Of a DNA stretch of 64,000 nucleotides, positions 34,706-45,744 are shown piece after piece (the first letter of the stretch is position 1; each line of letters begins with the position of its first letter). A program made the position numbers and the translations under genes. The notes under the pieces are model-generated. The model made no database searches. It saw only the letters and a program-made list of their open reading frames with translations, and had not been told where the DNA came from. The DNA comes from Kappaphycus alvarezii. Its lineage: Eukaryota > Rhodophyta > Florideophyceae > Gigartinales > Solieriaceae. Location of the stretch: positions 62,001 to 126,000 of the forward strand of contig NADL03000027.1 of the NCBI GenBank assembly GCA_002205965.3, written 5' to 3'.

Positions 34706-35573
34706 TCACAGCAAGTGATCGGAGAAGAAGTACGAATCATCATATTGCAACACATGTGCGTCCAAATATGACTGACGAAAAGTCTGTCCAGCCGACCAGT
34801 CACCCCAGATCAAGATACGATATTCTTGAACTCCAATGGCCGCAAATTCCAAAGCAGCGCCCATACTGAGAGAATTAGAGGTCCATGCGACTTGCGGAGG
34901 CGGAGAAACTTGAATACGTGTCAGACAACAAACTTGAGCCATAATGTCATCGTCCGAGCGCTAGTGGACAAGCGCGTTCCCGGTAGGGCCCAATAGTATT
35001 TGCTTCCTGAGCCCTGCGCGATTATTGCGACGAATGGAATCATTGCGTTGCACCAGATCAATTACACTTGAGTCGAAATTGGAATTGCGCGAGGAGGAGA
35101 GGGTATGAGCCACGCGTTGTTGGTTTTTTCGGAGTGCAATGGCGATGTTGATTGCATCCCGAGCAACCGTAATGTTGCGTAGTTTTAATGAAACAACCTG
35201 CCTCTCCACGTTCGAAGAATACGTAGCTGACCAAGACAGCGGAAGCGTTACGAAGAAATTCCAAGTCCGAATCTGCAGCGAGGATTGCAGCAGCGAATAT
35301 CTTGCGAGCCACCGAGCTGGGCAGTGCTCGTCGTTCCATTATACCTGCAGGATCCGTAGCCAACTTGCGATTATGGTCACTCTGTTGATATGAATCAATC
35401 GCTAGCTGGATAAGAGGTGTAAGCACCAGGGAGCGACCGACTCGTGAGTGAGCTGTTTGTGACAGCCGATAGATAGTTACGAACTGATGCCACACTAATG
35501 ATACCCTCGTTGCATTAACATCCCGATTAGCGAAGAACAGCACTTTCGTTTCCGGATAGCGGATCAATACCAT
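34706..35573 (-). pseudogene. Tyrosine recombinase of the DIRS-like element
   Basis: A 171-codon frame (35573-35058) covers the N-terminal and middle parts: VARKIFAAAILAADSDLEFL, then FFERGEAGC, matching the region around the first catalytic Arg in DIRS-order recombinases. A frameshift near 35190 moves the reading to KLRNITVARDAINIAIALRK (34961-35209). A third frame (34942-34706) gives SNSLSMGAALEFAAIGVQ and GDWSAGQTFRQSYLDAH. These are box II and the tyrosine. The usual H-S-L-R has become N-S-L-S, so both the His and second Arg are gone, while the Tyr (QSYLD) remains. The enzyme would normally integrate a circular DNA copy. This one cannot be active. Confidence 0.65.
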
Positions 35574-35700
35574 CCTTAGAGCAAAATAAAATGTAAGTGT
35601 TTGGCGTCCGAGCCCTATGCATCAATTGCGCGATCACCCTTCCCCCATTAGTTCCACCACATCAAGTCGTAGAAAGAAACTGACAGTTGCAGCGTTACAG

Positions 35701-37319
35701 CTAACGGGGGAGTGGCTGCTTCTTCTGCGAGATTTTCCGCACCGCGATTTTACACGGAGGCGAAGGCATTGCTTCCGGAGCCCAGATTGGCGGTAGGTAG
35801 AGGTTTTCTGCGTCTAAAATGTGCGGTCGAGCGAGACGACGCAATTGCGTGTACCATTGCTGTGCGGGCCAATGCGAAGTGACCAGTATTCCCCGGGCTT
35901 GTTCCTGGCATATTTTTGTAACCACGAGCGGTATCAACTTGACGGCGGGTTCCAAAAATTGATGTCCAAGCGCCAATCTTGATTCAAAGCGTCTATTTCT
36001 AGGGAGCCAGGACACGAGAACTCGCTGTTGAAACAAAGGCATACCTTGTTCTGATTGTCCGCGAAGCGGTCCACTGTAGGGAAATTCTGGAGGAGCGGCT
36101 GGATGGTGGCCGTGTTGATTATCCAGTCGTCCAACGTGTGCAATCTCGAGAGTCGGTCTGCGAAGCGATTGATCGCCGATGGTAAGTAGCGTGACTCGAT
36201 CGAGATTCCCGACCGAGTCAGCAAACAGTGGAACCCTCGAGTTCTTGCATCAACAGCCGAGATTTAGTAGTCATTGGCGTTCAGAATGGACATCACGGCT
36301 TGGTTTTCCTCCCAGATTCGAAAGTGTATGCCGGAGGTCAGCATCATGGCGAACGACCGGATGTTGTCCGTTACTGCGCGAAGCTCGAGAAAGGTGATTG
36401 GCTTGACACGGAGAAAGGGATCCCATAGGCCCGTGCTTCCCAAACTCCTTGGACCGCTGGTCGGAGGTCCGAACCCAGTGTCCCCTTGGCCTATTGACCC
36501 GGAGGCGTCGGAGTGTAACAGACTGTAGGGGATGGGGCTGACATGGGCCTTTCTGGCTTGTGGTTGCTCAGATACCGCTAATGCTTGAGAATCCCGAATC
36601 GCGGGCGTGCAGTAGCCGAACGCACTTGCCAGAGTTGGTCGTGTTCTTGAGTGAGTCGTACAGGGAACGAGTGTAGAGGGCGAGCGGAATTGCGAGGGAG
36701 CATGAGATGGCCACTCCGGCGAAGTGCGTAATAGTTGGACGTCGACTAGCAAGTGGTTCTGTCGGCCTGGCGCAATAATTGCTGCGAGATGCCCGGCAGT
36801 TTTTCCATAAAACGAGCCGAGACCCCAAAAATCATCCGAATTGAGTCCAGGACGAAACTCAAATGCTCTAGGCGTTTCTAGCCCTCCCAATTCCTTTTTT
36901 TCCCTTGCGCTGAAGTACACATGCATGTAGAAGGCGCGATTTGCAGACGGGCCTTTCGGAGTCAAGTCCGCCGCCTTAAATGCCACTAGGAAGTCGTCCA
37001 TGTACGGGTGAATTCGCAGTCTTAGAGGCTGCCGAGCGTTTACTGGACCAGAGGACGCATGAAATTGATAAAGTAGGCTAGAGAGAGCTTCCAACCAAAC
37101 GGTAATGCGATGTATCGAAAATATCGATTGTCCACCTTGAACAGAAACCAATTGCGGATATCTGGGTGCAACCGAAAGTGATGATATCCTTTTTGAAATC
37201 TCGAACGAGAACATACAGTCGTTCTGCCTGAGTTCCAAGCAAATGCCTCTAAAGTTTCCATCTTGACGGGGATTTCCCGGAACAGGGTGGACTGTCGCGA
37301 TAAGTCCACGACCAGCCAC
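35701..37319 (-). pseudogene. DIRS-type RT palm and RNase H
   Basis: The frame 37319-36264 (351 codons) carries PLRLRIHPYMDDFLVAFKAA, an intact RT motif C (YMDD) and RT thumb. After a divergent stretch it has YSLLHSDASGSIGQGDTGFG (first RNase H Asp, in the DIRS/PAT DAS form) and ITFLELRAVTDNI (Glu). The next frame (36224-35934) gives SRYLPSAINRFADRLSR (the last RNase H motif, with ADxLSR) and then TVDRFADNQNK. The final frame (36042-35701) has VTSHWPAQQWYTQLRRLA, the linker seen between RNase H and recombinase in DIRS-order elements. One or two frameshifts break it. Its start overlaps the preceding frame by 280 bases. Confidence 0.75.
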
Positions 37320-38560
37320 TGCTTTTGGCCCGACACTGTCATGAATTCGTTCGAGATTTGGTAGCCTTGTTCATGAAGGGCGAGAGCGGTAGCGGCCGGT
37401 ACCTCTTCGTAAGTACGACGGTGTAGAGAATCCTTGATTGCGGTGTCGAAGAATTCCCGGTCGGAGGAGTCGACCGGAATTTGAGCGAGAGCGAATTTCG
37501 TTCGGGAAAAGGAAGTAGTGAGGGGGTTTCGTACACTCCGAAACGAAGCGCACGTAAAAGGAAGTTGGAGGATTGAAGGGTTTTGGACCAGAAAGGAGCT
37601 GCGCTCAGTATTGCGCCATAGGACGTAAGTCATACCACAGAGAAAAGACCGCGACGACGGTCGCTTTACTTGTAATCGGCTTGTTGTTAGCGGCGGCGGG
37701 GTTCCTTTGAGCTCCTCAGTTGTTTTGAAGACGACCTCTAGAAGCAGCTTGCTGCTTATTGAATTCATTGGCGTAGACGTGAGAGCGGAGCTCGGCAAAT
37801 TTTTACTTCGTCGAGCAGTACAGCTCGGACGAGTACGAGAAAGTCGTCCTCGCGCAAATATTCTTTGAAGCGGAATTGCTTCGGATTTAACAGACTCGAG
37901 GGAGTCGGTGAAGAAGTCGACACGTTCGAGGACACTGTTGTATAAAGCTGAGAGGAAATGATGCAGCCCGGAGAAGGCTTCGGTGGCAGTGTCGACGTCT
38001 TTTGCAAGCAGGGCCTCCGTTACTTGATGGGCACAGGCGAGGGCGTTCTCCAATATTCCAAAGGACTTCAGCTTCCAACCCGTCTCTTTGATCGGCAGCC
38101 TTGATCATTCCAAACAGTCCATCCGGTTCCGATGAACCGATTTGCGGGAAAAGGCGCGACGGTAGCCGGCTTCTCGAACTTGTAGAGCTTATCGGTGGCT
38201 ACGTAAGCTCGTCAGGCGGCGAAGGCTCCGCCGACGTGTTCAGCGGTAGGTGGCGGCAGTGTAAAACTGCAGTTGCCCCACTTTGAAGGCCTCAGTGGCG
38301 GCTGAGGGCTTTTCAGGAAGATTAGACGTAGGCCCTGCAGCACCAGAGGGCCCGGTGGCGGCAACGGCGTCAGTGGCGGGAGCAGCGGATCCAGACCCAG
38401 GCGTGAGTACATTGACGATTTCGGATAGCTTGCCTTCGATACCGGCAACTTTGTTTTCCAGCGTAACAAGCCGGAAGCGTCGGATTGTGCAGAAGAGGAA
38501 AGTCGCTATGCGACATTGCGCGAGAATGTGTGTGTGTGAAGGTCGGCCTGAACGGTGATT
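37040..38560 (-). pseudogene. Gag-like region and RT N-terminal half of the DIRS-like element
   Basis: The frame 38053-37040 (337 codons) ends in a strong RT segment: RFQKGYHHFRLHPDIRNWFL, KVDNRYFRYIALPFGWKLSL. This is RT motif A/B in DIRS-order wording (LPFG.. with the KGYHH... Asp replaced). Upstream is Gag-like sequence with helical repeats (FSGLHHFLSALYNSVLERVD). Further 5', in another minus frame near 38470-38280, lies a heptad-like segment (VTLENKVAGIEGKLSEIVNV) followed by an Ala/Gly/Pro-rich linker, a common start for DIRS Gag. Several frame changes separate these. The plus-strand frame at 38283-38558 is its shadow. Confidence 0.6.
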
Positions 38561-38583
38561 CGTCCGGAGCTGGTTCTAGGGAT

Positions 38584-38854
38584 GAGAACAAGCGACGACT
38601 TGAGGGACCAGAAGTTGTGGATACGGTTTACAAGTTGTCGGTTATATAGATCTGTTCGACGGGTTCTGATCGCACATCAAGTCTTTGAGCAACGATAGAC
38701 TGCTAACGTGGCCTTATCTCGAGTGGCTTACAGCAGCGCATATGCAAATGCACCCGAGACACAGACGAGACAGGGTGACTTGCTTCCAGTTGTGGATCAC
38801 AGCCACGTCGGAGCCCTTTTATCATATTAACCCATAATTTTCCAATCATTCCAC
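38584..38854 (-). repeat. Split direct repeat A1 of the DIRS-like element
   Basis: 271 bp, the 5' end of the element in minus orientation, partner of A2 at 34376-34646. It abuts a copia LTR at 38856. Confidence 0.9.
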
Positions 38855-38855
38855 C

Positions 38856-38955
38856 AAAACATCTAAGCATTCCTGCTGAGCTGGTTGATGCTGCGCTGGC
38901 ACAGCAAACCTTTGCTTGCTGCGCTGGCACTATCGTGAGCCCTTTCTGTATAACA
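38856..38955 (-). repeat. Copia 3' LTR, 5' end only (truncated at a DIRS-like element)
   Basis: On minus it begins TGTTATACAG at 38955 and matches the segment starting at 44222 (TGTTATACAG again) over about 100 bases, including GCTTAGATATTTT-like text at the far end. Directly upstream on minus is GAAAGGACGGGAA, a polypurine tract expected before a 3' LTR. The match stops where repeat A1 of the DIRS-like element begins, so the rest of the LTR was removed or displaced. Confidence 0.65.
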
Positions 38956-39750
38956 TTCCCGTCCTTTCAAAAGGCGTGGCAGGTGTGCCTTGCTTCTTAC
39001 GGATAATCGATTGCTCGATGAAGGTTTTATCAACTCTAGTCCATAGAATGTCTAGCAGAGGCCTGCAGACATTCAGCTTCGTTAGACCATCAGCAGGATT
39101 TGCAATACCAGAGATAAGTCCAAAATTTGATATCTCGAACCTGTTGTAGGCTTCGAGAGCAGCAGCAATGTGTATCATTAAACGTTTCTGAGTTGTATGC
39201 GAAGCACGGGTAATGACATCGAAAATTTGCTTCGAGTCTGTGAACATTTTCAGAGGTATCTTACGGCGTAAGATGCGTCCAAATCGTGTTTCAATATGTA
39301 AGCGACATCAAATGCGGCGGAGAATGCGCACACTGATAGAACCGTACGACGCGACGAGACTTGCGGCTATAGTTCAAAACATGGCAGCGGTCTGCGTCAT
39401 CACAAAGCAAAATAATGAATCCTAACTGCGAAGTGAGATCTGTGTTTGTCGCAAACGATGCATCTGCATAAGTACGAATATGCAGGGTGTTGAAATTGAG
39501 CGGGGATATTGAGACGGATGTCCTTTGGTATCTTTCACATAGCTTATGGAAGTATTAAGCTCGTCTGATGGCCTTCTTCCGAAACTTTCAACGGTTACTT
39601 GTGCTGCGCATTGACTGCACAGCATATGTCCGGACGAGTGTGCGATAGCCAACTGAATGCGGCTCGGACGGAGAAAGAGTTCAAAGGTAGAATCCTTTGG
39701 TATTGTTCTGAGCTTGGCAAGATAGTCTGGTGATGGGCGTAGAACGTTCG
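38930..39750 (-). pseudogene. Copia RNase H remnant
   Basis: The frame 39652-39422 reads KLAIAHSSGHMLCSQCAAQ-like linker text, then TKGHPSQYPR and a segment where the YADAS Asp should lie (QMHRLRQTQ in this frame; an adjacent frame gives TYADASF). The frame 39247-38930 has MFTDSKQIFDVITRASHTTQ (TDSK Asp), KRLMIHIAAALEAY and SGIANPADGLTKLNV (intact ADGLTK), ending 25 bases inside the LTR. Middle parts are frameshifted. The wording closely follows the RNase H at 17.2-17.8 kb, so the two elements belong to one lineage. Confidence 0.65.
38956..38968 (-). promoter_or_regulatory. Polypurine tract of the 38.9-44.2 kb copia
   Basis: On minus, GAAAGGACGGGAA (12 of 13 purines) lies directly before the LTR start TGTTATAC. 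This is the expected place for plus-strand priming. Confidence 0.5.
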
Positions 39751-39757
39751 CTGACCA

Positions 39758-40353
39758 TCAATCGATTTTCAGTTTCAATATGGATGCCAAGAACTCAAGA
39801 TTGTCATACTCGACCGGTTTTGACTCAAACGAACGAGCTGTGAGTTCAATGAGCTTATCAAAATTTTCATTTCCAGCAAACAAATTATCATCGACATAGG
39901 CTCCAAGAAGTCCATCGGTACCCTCTGTACCTTTTTTCATGTAAAGAGACGGATCTCCGTCGAGTGGTAGCATTCCTAGTTCGTTCTTGATGAGAATTCG
40001 AGAGTAGCGCCCCAGTAGTCACCAGAATCACAGATACCATAAAGAGGCTTTTTAGCTTCAGTACTTGATCTCCCCGATGTTGAAAAACTTTCGATCGGCC
40101 TCACGTCTTAAGATATATATCACGACTTAGCTTTTTTCGCTTGGAGGTAAGCTTGAACGAAATCAATCATTGCGAGGCGGTAATTAAGAATGGCAGATAC
40201 TGAAAGGATTATTTTGGTAGAGCTTTGGCGTAGCGTTGGGCAGCTATGCACTATAAACTCTTTCATGTCGTCTTTGTAGCCTTGTCCAACGAAACGTGCT
40301 TTGGCCTTCTGACGGTCGGTACCTGGATTTTTGCGTAAGTTAAAATCTTCCAC
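39758..40353 (-). pseudogene. Copia reverse transcriptase remnant
   Basis: The frame 40353-40120 reads KAKARFVGQGYKDDMKEFI, SCPTLRQSSTKIILSVSAI and RLAMIDFVQAYLQ (RT motif A with Asp). About 150 bases are then out of frame, and 39973-39758 resumes with GLLGAYVDDNLFAGNENFDK, an intact YVDD motif C, followed by the palm-thumb link. The RT lies between integrase and RNase H on the same strand. One internal frameshift or small deletion separates the two halves; both catalytic motifs survive. Confidence 0.75.
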
Positions 40354-40640
40354 GATAATGTTTGCCTTCGGGGGAAGAGACGAAATATTGACGACTTCCA
40401 GACCTTACGATCAGAAGACCCTGAATCTCGTTGCGTTTGGCTATTTCAAATGCTGCGGAGTTGGATCTTTTGTCAGCAGCAGGAACTTTCTCCATGATAT
40501 ACGTTAGGCTTGGTGTCTCTAAGACATCAGTTTTCCCTCGGTTTTGACCGAACTTCAGCCATTCTTTCTTGAACGGTTGCAAAAAACGTTTCGCCCGAGA
40601 ACACTCGGCAAAGACGGTATCTATTTCGTCACGCTCATTA

Positions 40641-41410
40641 TCAGACAATTTTTCCTGTCCCCTGATGATCCGGATCCGTTATATACTCACGGACTTTCAA
40701 TCGAAACCCTTTTAAGTTCGTTATTGATACTGATCCAAGATTTTTTTCATCCCTGCAACAACCTTGTATGGGCCTTCCCATATTTTCACTTTTCGCGATA
40801 GAAGAGTACTTGAGATCCAATCCTAATCTCGCGGTCTGATGCAATAGGGACGTTACGATTAAGAGCAGTGCGGATGAGGGCAGAAGCAACAGCCTAGACA
40901 TCTCAGAGCGAGCATTTTGTAATGCTTTCATTCGCTCACGCTGCTCGGGAAGATCTGAGAACCCTAGCGGAAATTGGGAACGATTCCAACACGAGAAGAG
41001 TGGGAGACAACCCATCTGTTCCGCAGTGTCGTTCATGACATGAAAAGAGAAAGGCAGTCATCTTTCGAAATCTTTGGTGGTCCATTCGTACCTTACGATA
41101 AGATTCGTCGGAGGAAGTCATGGTATTTTCACCGACGCCAATAGCATTATGGCTTTCGATATGCCTGAGTCCAAGCGTTTTATCCCACTCGCTTGCAGCA
41201 AGTGACGCCACCCGTCACTATCGAATTGCGGTCCGCGATCAGTGTGAGTTTGTTTCGAGTAAACGACGTATTTTTAACCCATTGACGGACGTAAGCTGTT
41301 CATACGTTGTTTGTCGACTCTCCATCGAGGAATACTGCAGCACTGAACAACGTATTCCTGCAATCTATGTGTGGTACGGGCATGCTTTCCAAGTACATAG
41401 ATCATAAGCA
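40641..41410 (-). pseudogene. Copia integrase remnant
   Basis: On minus, pieces in changing frames give a core with NKLTLIADRNS-like text (middle Asp), ESHNAIGVGENTMTS (Glu) and SYRKVRMDHQRF. Then the frame 41036-40641 starts MNDTAEQMG and has LPEQRERMKALQNARSEMSR and a C-terminal region that ends REYITDPD. The MNDT start matches the integrase C-terminal domain at 15636 (MNDTIGPEG), confirming a shared lineage. Frameshifts at several places. Confidence 0.55.
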
Positions 41411-41418
41411 CAGATCGG

Positions 41419-42039
41419 TTAAAGAGTAAGTCTTCGGTTGGCAGTGCGACGCGGAAACGACCAGGTTGTTAGAAATCCTTTGTCAAAATCACAAGATTCA
41501 GTAACTTTTTCGAGTTCCTTAAGCGTCTCTGGTGTCGCTAGAGGATACTTGGCCTGCTTCATAATTTTGTATATTCTCAGCGGATGAAGGTGATAAAAAT
41601 GTCGGTGAATCCTTTTCAATTCTGTCTCTGTATACATAACTTCGTAGTTACATTCATAGTAGGCATGGCCTGGCTTTCGAATGAGAGGTGCGCTCCAGAT
41701 AGGATCTTTGCATCGGATACGATTGTACACGGTGTCTACTGGAAGCTTGTACTTATCAGGTACGTCCAGTCCTAAAAGAAGCGGTATTACAATATGTAAA
41801 ACATCTAGAACGATCTTCATGTGACGGTTTTCGCCGTATGGGGATTCGAAACTTTGCTTTTCCAATGCTTGTCTTCCTATTTGCTCCAAATTTGTAGACC
41901 TTTGCTGTTGACGGATGAGAGCTAGAGGGATTCCCATAAGGCGGTAGTATGCCTCAGCTTGACTCTTCCTACTACAGATCTCTGAGCTCAGTATACAAAC
42001 AGGATTTATTGAATTTTCAAGCCTTTTGGGCCGAAGCAA
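41419..42039 (-). pseudogene. Copia protease C-part and pre-integrase domain
   Basis: An uninterrupted 206-codon frame. Its middle part has LDVLHIVIPLLLGLDVPDKY, which matches the last strand of the copia protease (LPxLLGLDVLD). It then reads TELKRIHRHFYHLHPLRIYK and ATPETLKELEKVTESCD, the GAG-pre-integrase motif with H..H..P and the first Cys of the integrase zinc finger; the second Cys is not in frame. The catalytic Asp of the protease would lie upstream near 42.0-42.2 kb and is not seen. It is one of the longest open pieces of this element. Confidence 0.6.
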
Positions 42040-42139
42040 AAGTGAAGTTAATTGTAGCTTCAGCTACATATTTTTCATCATTCGTGTCTCCGACATAATT
42101 AATAAGTGCATCGAAGAGATCAAAGTCTGTTTTTTCTTT

Positions 42140-43200
42140 TCAACTTAATCGTTAGCATGTAATCTGTTTCATCTGGTACTTCTTGACTCATTACCTCTTT
42201 TACTTCATTTACAGAGTCGAGCTGTTGACATAATTCAAATAATACCACCTGAGCATTTCGGTTGTTTCCAGTTTTCTTCGATATGTATTCCATTTTTCGA
42301 CGAGCAGCTTTAGCAAGGTCAATCTTATGCGGACATGACCTTAGAATATGCTCAGTGAATCACAATTGAAGCATCTCATGACCGAAAGTGGTCCAGATGG
42401 ATATTTCCTTTGGCCGTATCTACGTGTATCAGCGAAACCACGATGTATGTTTGCGTACTGACCAGGTCCTTGATAGAGTATCTCAGGGACCTTTTCGTCC
42501 TCATCTGAAGTAGTAAATGACCTAATTGCAACTTTATCTCTCATTTTGCCAATTTGGCTTCCCTGAGAGACGCAAGGCTGCTTCAATTTCTCCATAGATT
42601 TGCTGAAATGAGAGCCATCGGTAGCGACGCGACTTAACGGCTCCATCGCTCATCCATAACCGACGGCAGCATTGCGAAGAAATTCAATCTTGTGTGCCTC
42701 GTTCCTGTGGGAAAGAGGCACTTGCGGTGAGAGCTTTGTTATCAGCTTGTACAGTTTTTCAAGTGCTGCAAGCTCATCAAGGCCTAAAGAAGTCTACTTA
42801 GATAACCGAATTCCACCGAGATAGTTATTCATTCTGACGAACCACGGAGTTGTATTCATTACCAATGAGGTTTATCTCCTCAGTAAACGAATTAACTGCG
42901 TTATCGATCCGATCCAGGTAAAATATTTTATCATAACCACGTAGAATGTTATGAAGGCATTGATTCTTCTGCGCAGCGCTGAGACCATAGTCACGAGTAA
43001 GGTGTTGGTACTCGGCAACATATTCCATCCATGACTCACCAAGGTCTCCGGAGAACTTTTGGTTCTTGTGACGGAATCTAGAGCCGATGTAGTACGCCAA
43101 TTTGTTCTGATGCGTACGGACGGATGTAGCATGAGGTTCTTCATCTTCGGGGCTGAATGATCCTGGCCTCTTCGTGTTGTACGACGACCTAATATCATTA
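42140..43200 (-). pseudogene. Copia gag with CCHC zinc knuckle
   Basis: The frame 43100-42825 reads FSGDLGESWMEYVAEYQHLT and GLSAAQKNQCLHNILRG, the capsid core. Its start is in the 43198 frame (RRTTRRGQDHSAPKMKN region). The frame 42646-42341 has GQYANIHRGFADTRRYGQRK and MRCFNCDS, the first half of a zinc knuckle. A one-base frameshift leads to EHILRSCPHK, giving C-x2-C-x4-H-x4-C across the break. After the knuckle a lysine-rich, acidic region follows (to about 42140). The order fits the N-terminal part of the element. Confidence 0.6.
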
Positions 43201-44117
43201 TGTCCTTTGTTATTTCTTCTGCAGCTAACTTTTCTTCGTCTTAGGTATAGAGATTAGCGGCTAGCTGTCGGATAACACTACGGGAACTTTGCCGGCATAT
43301 TTGCTCCACGGTCATTCAACCAGTCACGAAGTGCTTTATAAGCAATAGGCAGAGATTGTATAGCAGGAGAGAACAATAAAGCCGGTGGAAAAAGTTTGGC
43401 AACCTCATCAAATACTTGAGGTCCGGTGATAGACCGAGCAGAGACACGATTCTCTAGTAATCAAATTGAGTTGACGATTCCTGAAATCTCTTGAGAGACA
43501 TTTACCAGTGCTATCTCAGACAGAAACAGGTCCGATGTATTGGCAGTGCTTCCTTAATCCATGTTGATCACTGACCTAGAAATTAGGATGGTTCTGACTG
43601 GTGTTCAACAGAAGGTTGGTATGTAAGTAACAATGCTCTGGTCAACGGGTGGCAGAAGGATATTCAGGCTTTTGTTCAGTGGAGTAGTATGAAATTGTCA
43701 TAGCAAAGTGTGAGATAAATAAAACTGAGGACACTGTGAGGATATTTCGCGAATGTAGTATCAATGCCCAAAAGGGATGACACGTGTAGCACGCAGCAAG
43801 GTTGCTGGTGTAAGTATACTGTAAGCCCCACAAGCCGAGCAAGCCGAGCTTACAATGTCTGACACAACTACTGACCGCTGTGCTCGACGGGTTGGCTTCC
43901 CCTTAATGCGGCAAGAACAAGTGTTTACTTTTTCTGTCTGATGGCTGATGACTCTTTTCTTGGACTCGCTCCACTACTCGGTACTCAAGCTCTTATATAG
44001 AAGTTTTTTAGCCCGTACGCACTTTATTCTAAAGTACAGTACTGTGCAGTGTAGAACTAGTCCACCATAAAAATTAAATCTAGTGGCTACAGTAGCATTT
44101 TGTAGTAGATTAATATC

Positions 44118-44222
44118 ATAAAATATCTAAGCATTCCTGCTGAGCTTTCATAGGTGCTGCGCTGGCACATCAAAACGTTTGCTTGCCGCGCTGGGACTAT
44201 CACGAGCCCTCTCTGTATAACA
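44118..44222 (-). repeat. Copia 5' LTR, outer end
   Basis: It begins on minus with TGTTATACAG at 44222 and matches 38856-38955. Further into the LTR, on minus, CTTCTATATAAGAG near 43991-44004 is a good TATA box. The LTR 3' end is unclear; GTTGACCAGAGC (minus) near 43640 resembles a tRNA primer-binding site (CAGAGC core) and would give an LTR of roughly 570 bp. Confidence 0.6.
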
Positions 44223-45744
44223 ATGATCGGAGTGAAAAGCCCTAGGACCTTTGTGCGGGTCAACCAAACCACCTTACCAGAGAAGTAGTGTGTGATGGAA
44301 TAATGAACCGATGCTCTTCCGTTCCGTAGTCGGTTTCAAAGCGCGGAACTCAAACCTTTATCCCAGAGCCACTGCCTCGTCCAATGAATAACTCAAGCTC
44401 GAAGAAGACTTGCTTATCTGCGCCAGTATTGTGCGGAAGACCAATAGAGGGTCGTGTCAGTGAAAATGAACGGTAGGAAGGTTGAAACAATAGTGTAAGT
44501 GAAGGGCTACGAACTATATGCGTGGTACATACGGAATTTAAATGATGCGGCGATATCTGTAAAAGCAGCATAGCTTTTGAAGTTGCCAATGCTGTTGAGA
44601 TTCGGATATTTTCGTGGTTCCAATGCCCAAGCGTTGGGTGAGAATCCATCCAAGTGCTAGGGTGGATAATTTTGTGACCATTTCGCATCATAAGCGGTCT
44701 CTTTGGAGAGGCCTATATTCCTTTCGGACCTGTAACATTTCTTTGCGTCGGTCTTTCATGGCTTTTTGTTGAATTTTCATGCGACCTGCAGTATTGGATG
44801 GGGATGAAATCTTGAGCAGTGCAAGCTAAATGATATAGAAGAGTAACTCAACGCTTATTATGCGGGACATTCCTGTCATAGTAGACTGTGAGATTTCACA
44901 CTAATGCCTCACTATGCTTCAGAATTATTTCGGCTTTTGCATAAAATGTAGGCAATTTCTTCGCAGTAAGGACACGGAATGCCCTGAATCAATATTGTTG
45001 CGTTCGTTCACAAAGTTGCAGGTCGCAGAAAGTTTTTTTCCCCAAGATATGCCCTTATTAGTGGTGGTTCCAGGGCACTGACTGCATTTTGGCCGAACAT
45101 TTTTTCGTCCCAGCTTTCTTCATATTCAACTTTATTATGCTAAATTACCATGTGGTTTCGCCATTTTTTTGTGACAGAGACTATATTTATCTAGACTGTT
45201 GAAAATCAATACAGTTATCTAGTAAAAACCACTTTGGAGGAGAACAAATCTCAATCTAGGGAAACGGTAAGTCACATTGCGTGAATCTATTCCCTCATTT
45301 CACGCTTCACTCAATATGAGTACGAAAAAAAAATTCAAAAAAACTTGTCCGAAACAAAAAATGCGAGTAAGTTGTGCATAGTTAGTTACACACCAACATA
45401 CCGTTATCATATTTCAGTCTTGCCTTAATTTGTACAAGATGAAAGGTTTGATGAGGCAGTTCAACTGCCTTGCCACGAGGGTTTTTTAAAATGCCCCTGA
45501 GCTGTTCGGTGGTTTGGATATGCGAAAAGTCGAGAAATCATTTAAGATAAAGATAATAGATGTTATGAACTTAATCCTGAAGTCCCATTCATACCGTGCT
45601 GATTTCACTCCTATCTCAAACTGTATGAGCTTCCGTATCCCCTTTCTTAGAGGACTTCATATTTGCGATTAATTTCTTCCACCCTTCCGGAAATTTAACA
45701 GGCCAGAATGAAGCACTTCAAGCGCGGGTCTTTGGCCTTGAATT
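44223..45744. other. No recognisable gene
   Basis: A 113-codon minus frame at 44350-44691 has no motif I can name; the rest is AT-rich without open frames. It lies between two minus-strand copia elements and may hold the 3' part (RT, RNase H) of the next one in a form too decayed to see. Confidence 0.35.

Larger units (their letters stand above)
33602..38854 (-). mobile_element. DIRS-order (PAT/Ngaro-like) tyrosine-recombinase retrotransposon
   Basis: On minus, the order is: repeat A1 (38854-38584), gag-like region, RT, RNase H, tyrosine recombinase, a short B-type junction (about 34675-34649), repeat A2 (34646-34376), about 770 bases of other sequence, and a second B-type end near 33627-33602. 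Direct split repeats in A1...B1-A2...B2 order, with an RT-RH-YR pol and no integrase, are the known layout of PAT/Ngaro-like elements in the DIRS order. These elements replicate through a circle integrated by the recombinase and usually leave no target duplication. The coding parts are mutated. The A1 end lies at the edge of a copia LTR. The left boundary at 33602 rests on a match of only about 25 bases. Confidence 0.7.

Noticed and set aside
38283-38558. Plus-strand Ala/Gly/Val-rich 91-codon frame
   Set aside because: Antisense to the Gag-like start of the DIRS-like element, whose minus-strand frame shows heptads and a Pro/Ala linker.
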